64,000 nt of DNA from Parvibaculum sp039973015 (GTDB taxonomy: Bacteria > Pseudomonadota > Alphaproteobacteria > Parvibaculales > Parvibaculaceae). The notes under the pieces are model-generated. The model was not told the origin of the DNA, did no database searches, and saw only the letters and a list, made by a program, of their open reading frames with translations. A program made the translations under genes and the position numbers. Shown here piece by piece: positions 63,981-64,000 of this stretch (position 1 is its first letter; each line of letters begins with the position of its first letter). Where the stretch lies: NCBI RefSeq assembly GCF_039973015.1, contig NZ_JBDWLT010000012.1:310001-374000 (forward strand). Direction: 5' to 3'.

Positions 63981-64000
63981 TCGCGCTCTCCCCTCCACGC

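Overview
The window is high-GC chromosomal DNA from an alphaproteobacterium. It carries the F1-ATPase zeta inhibitor family (DUF1476), a CHCC zinc-finger/NDUFS6-like protein, DUF3126, PilZ proteins and the split purS-purQ-purL arrangement. The mix of housekeeping genes with many crotonases, SDRs and GMC/PQQ alcohol oxidoreductases resembles hydrocarbon- or surfactant-degrading genera such as Parvibaculum. That genus guess is inference only. No phage, IS element, CRISPR array or resistance island was seen.

Layout. 1-9.3 kb is core metabolism: the 3' end of alaS, icd, trmJ, rpsD, grxD-bolA, the overlapping purS-purQ-purL block with purC, and the ATPase zeta subunit. 9.3-20.3 kb is mixed: a PAS_5 protein, a TetR regulator divergent from a periplasmic PQQ dehydrogenase with a palindromic candidate operator between them, a DUF4336 protein, a crotonase, a histidine phosphatase, purB, and a LysR gene divergent from a Tat-exported amidase. 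It ends with a small lipoprotein that has a non-standard start, and an O-methyltransferase. 20.4-26 kb holds a second methyltransferase, radC, map, a CinA-like protein, a small secreted protein, tRNA-Leu(UAA) and a zf-CHCC gene. Two gene-poor stretches here (21.2-21.8 and 25.2-26.0 kb) are packed with GGGGATAA/TTATCCCC repeats.

26-36.7 kb is transport and catabolism: a TorF-type porin, a BetT-type BCCT choline transporter and a GMC dehydrogenase form a likely choline uptake/oxidation operon. It is followed by a duplicated MFS symporter plus alpha/beta-hydrolase module around an M20 amidohydrolase. 36.7-46.8 kb holds SDRs, crotonases, a sulfatase-family hydrolase, PilZ and DUF427 proteins, a hydrolase, cysE and a PuuB-like FAD oxidase. 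46.8-50.1 kb is a run of small or uncharacterised membrane proteins. 50.2-64 kb holds a PhoX-like phosphatase, a gamma-carbonic anhydrase, DUF192, three more crotonases, an FKBP isomerase, a GYF_2-domain protein, a BTLCP lipoprotein peptidase, a double-PilZ protein, a second GMC oxidoreductase and a membrane-anchored serine hydrolase.

The most unusual material is non-coding: the two GGGGATAA repeat fields with recurring TGAC-rich blocks, a 69-bp-period tandem duplication, a five-unit hairpin array, and several near-perfect palindromes upstream of genes. Among proteins, the GYF_2 fusion, the paralogous transporter/hydrolase module and the lipoprotein with a possible ATT start deserve attention. 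I see no clear new multi-gene defence or mobile system.
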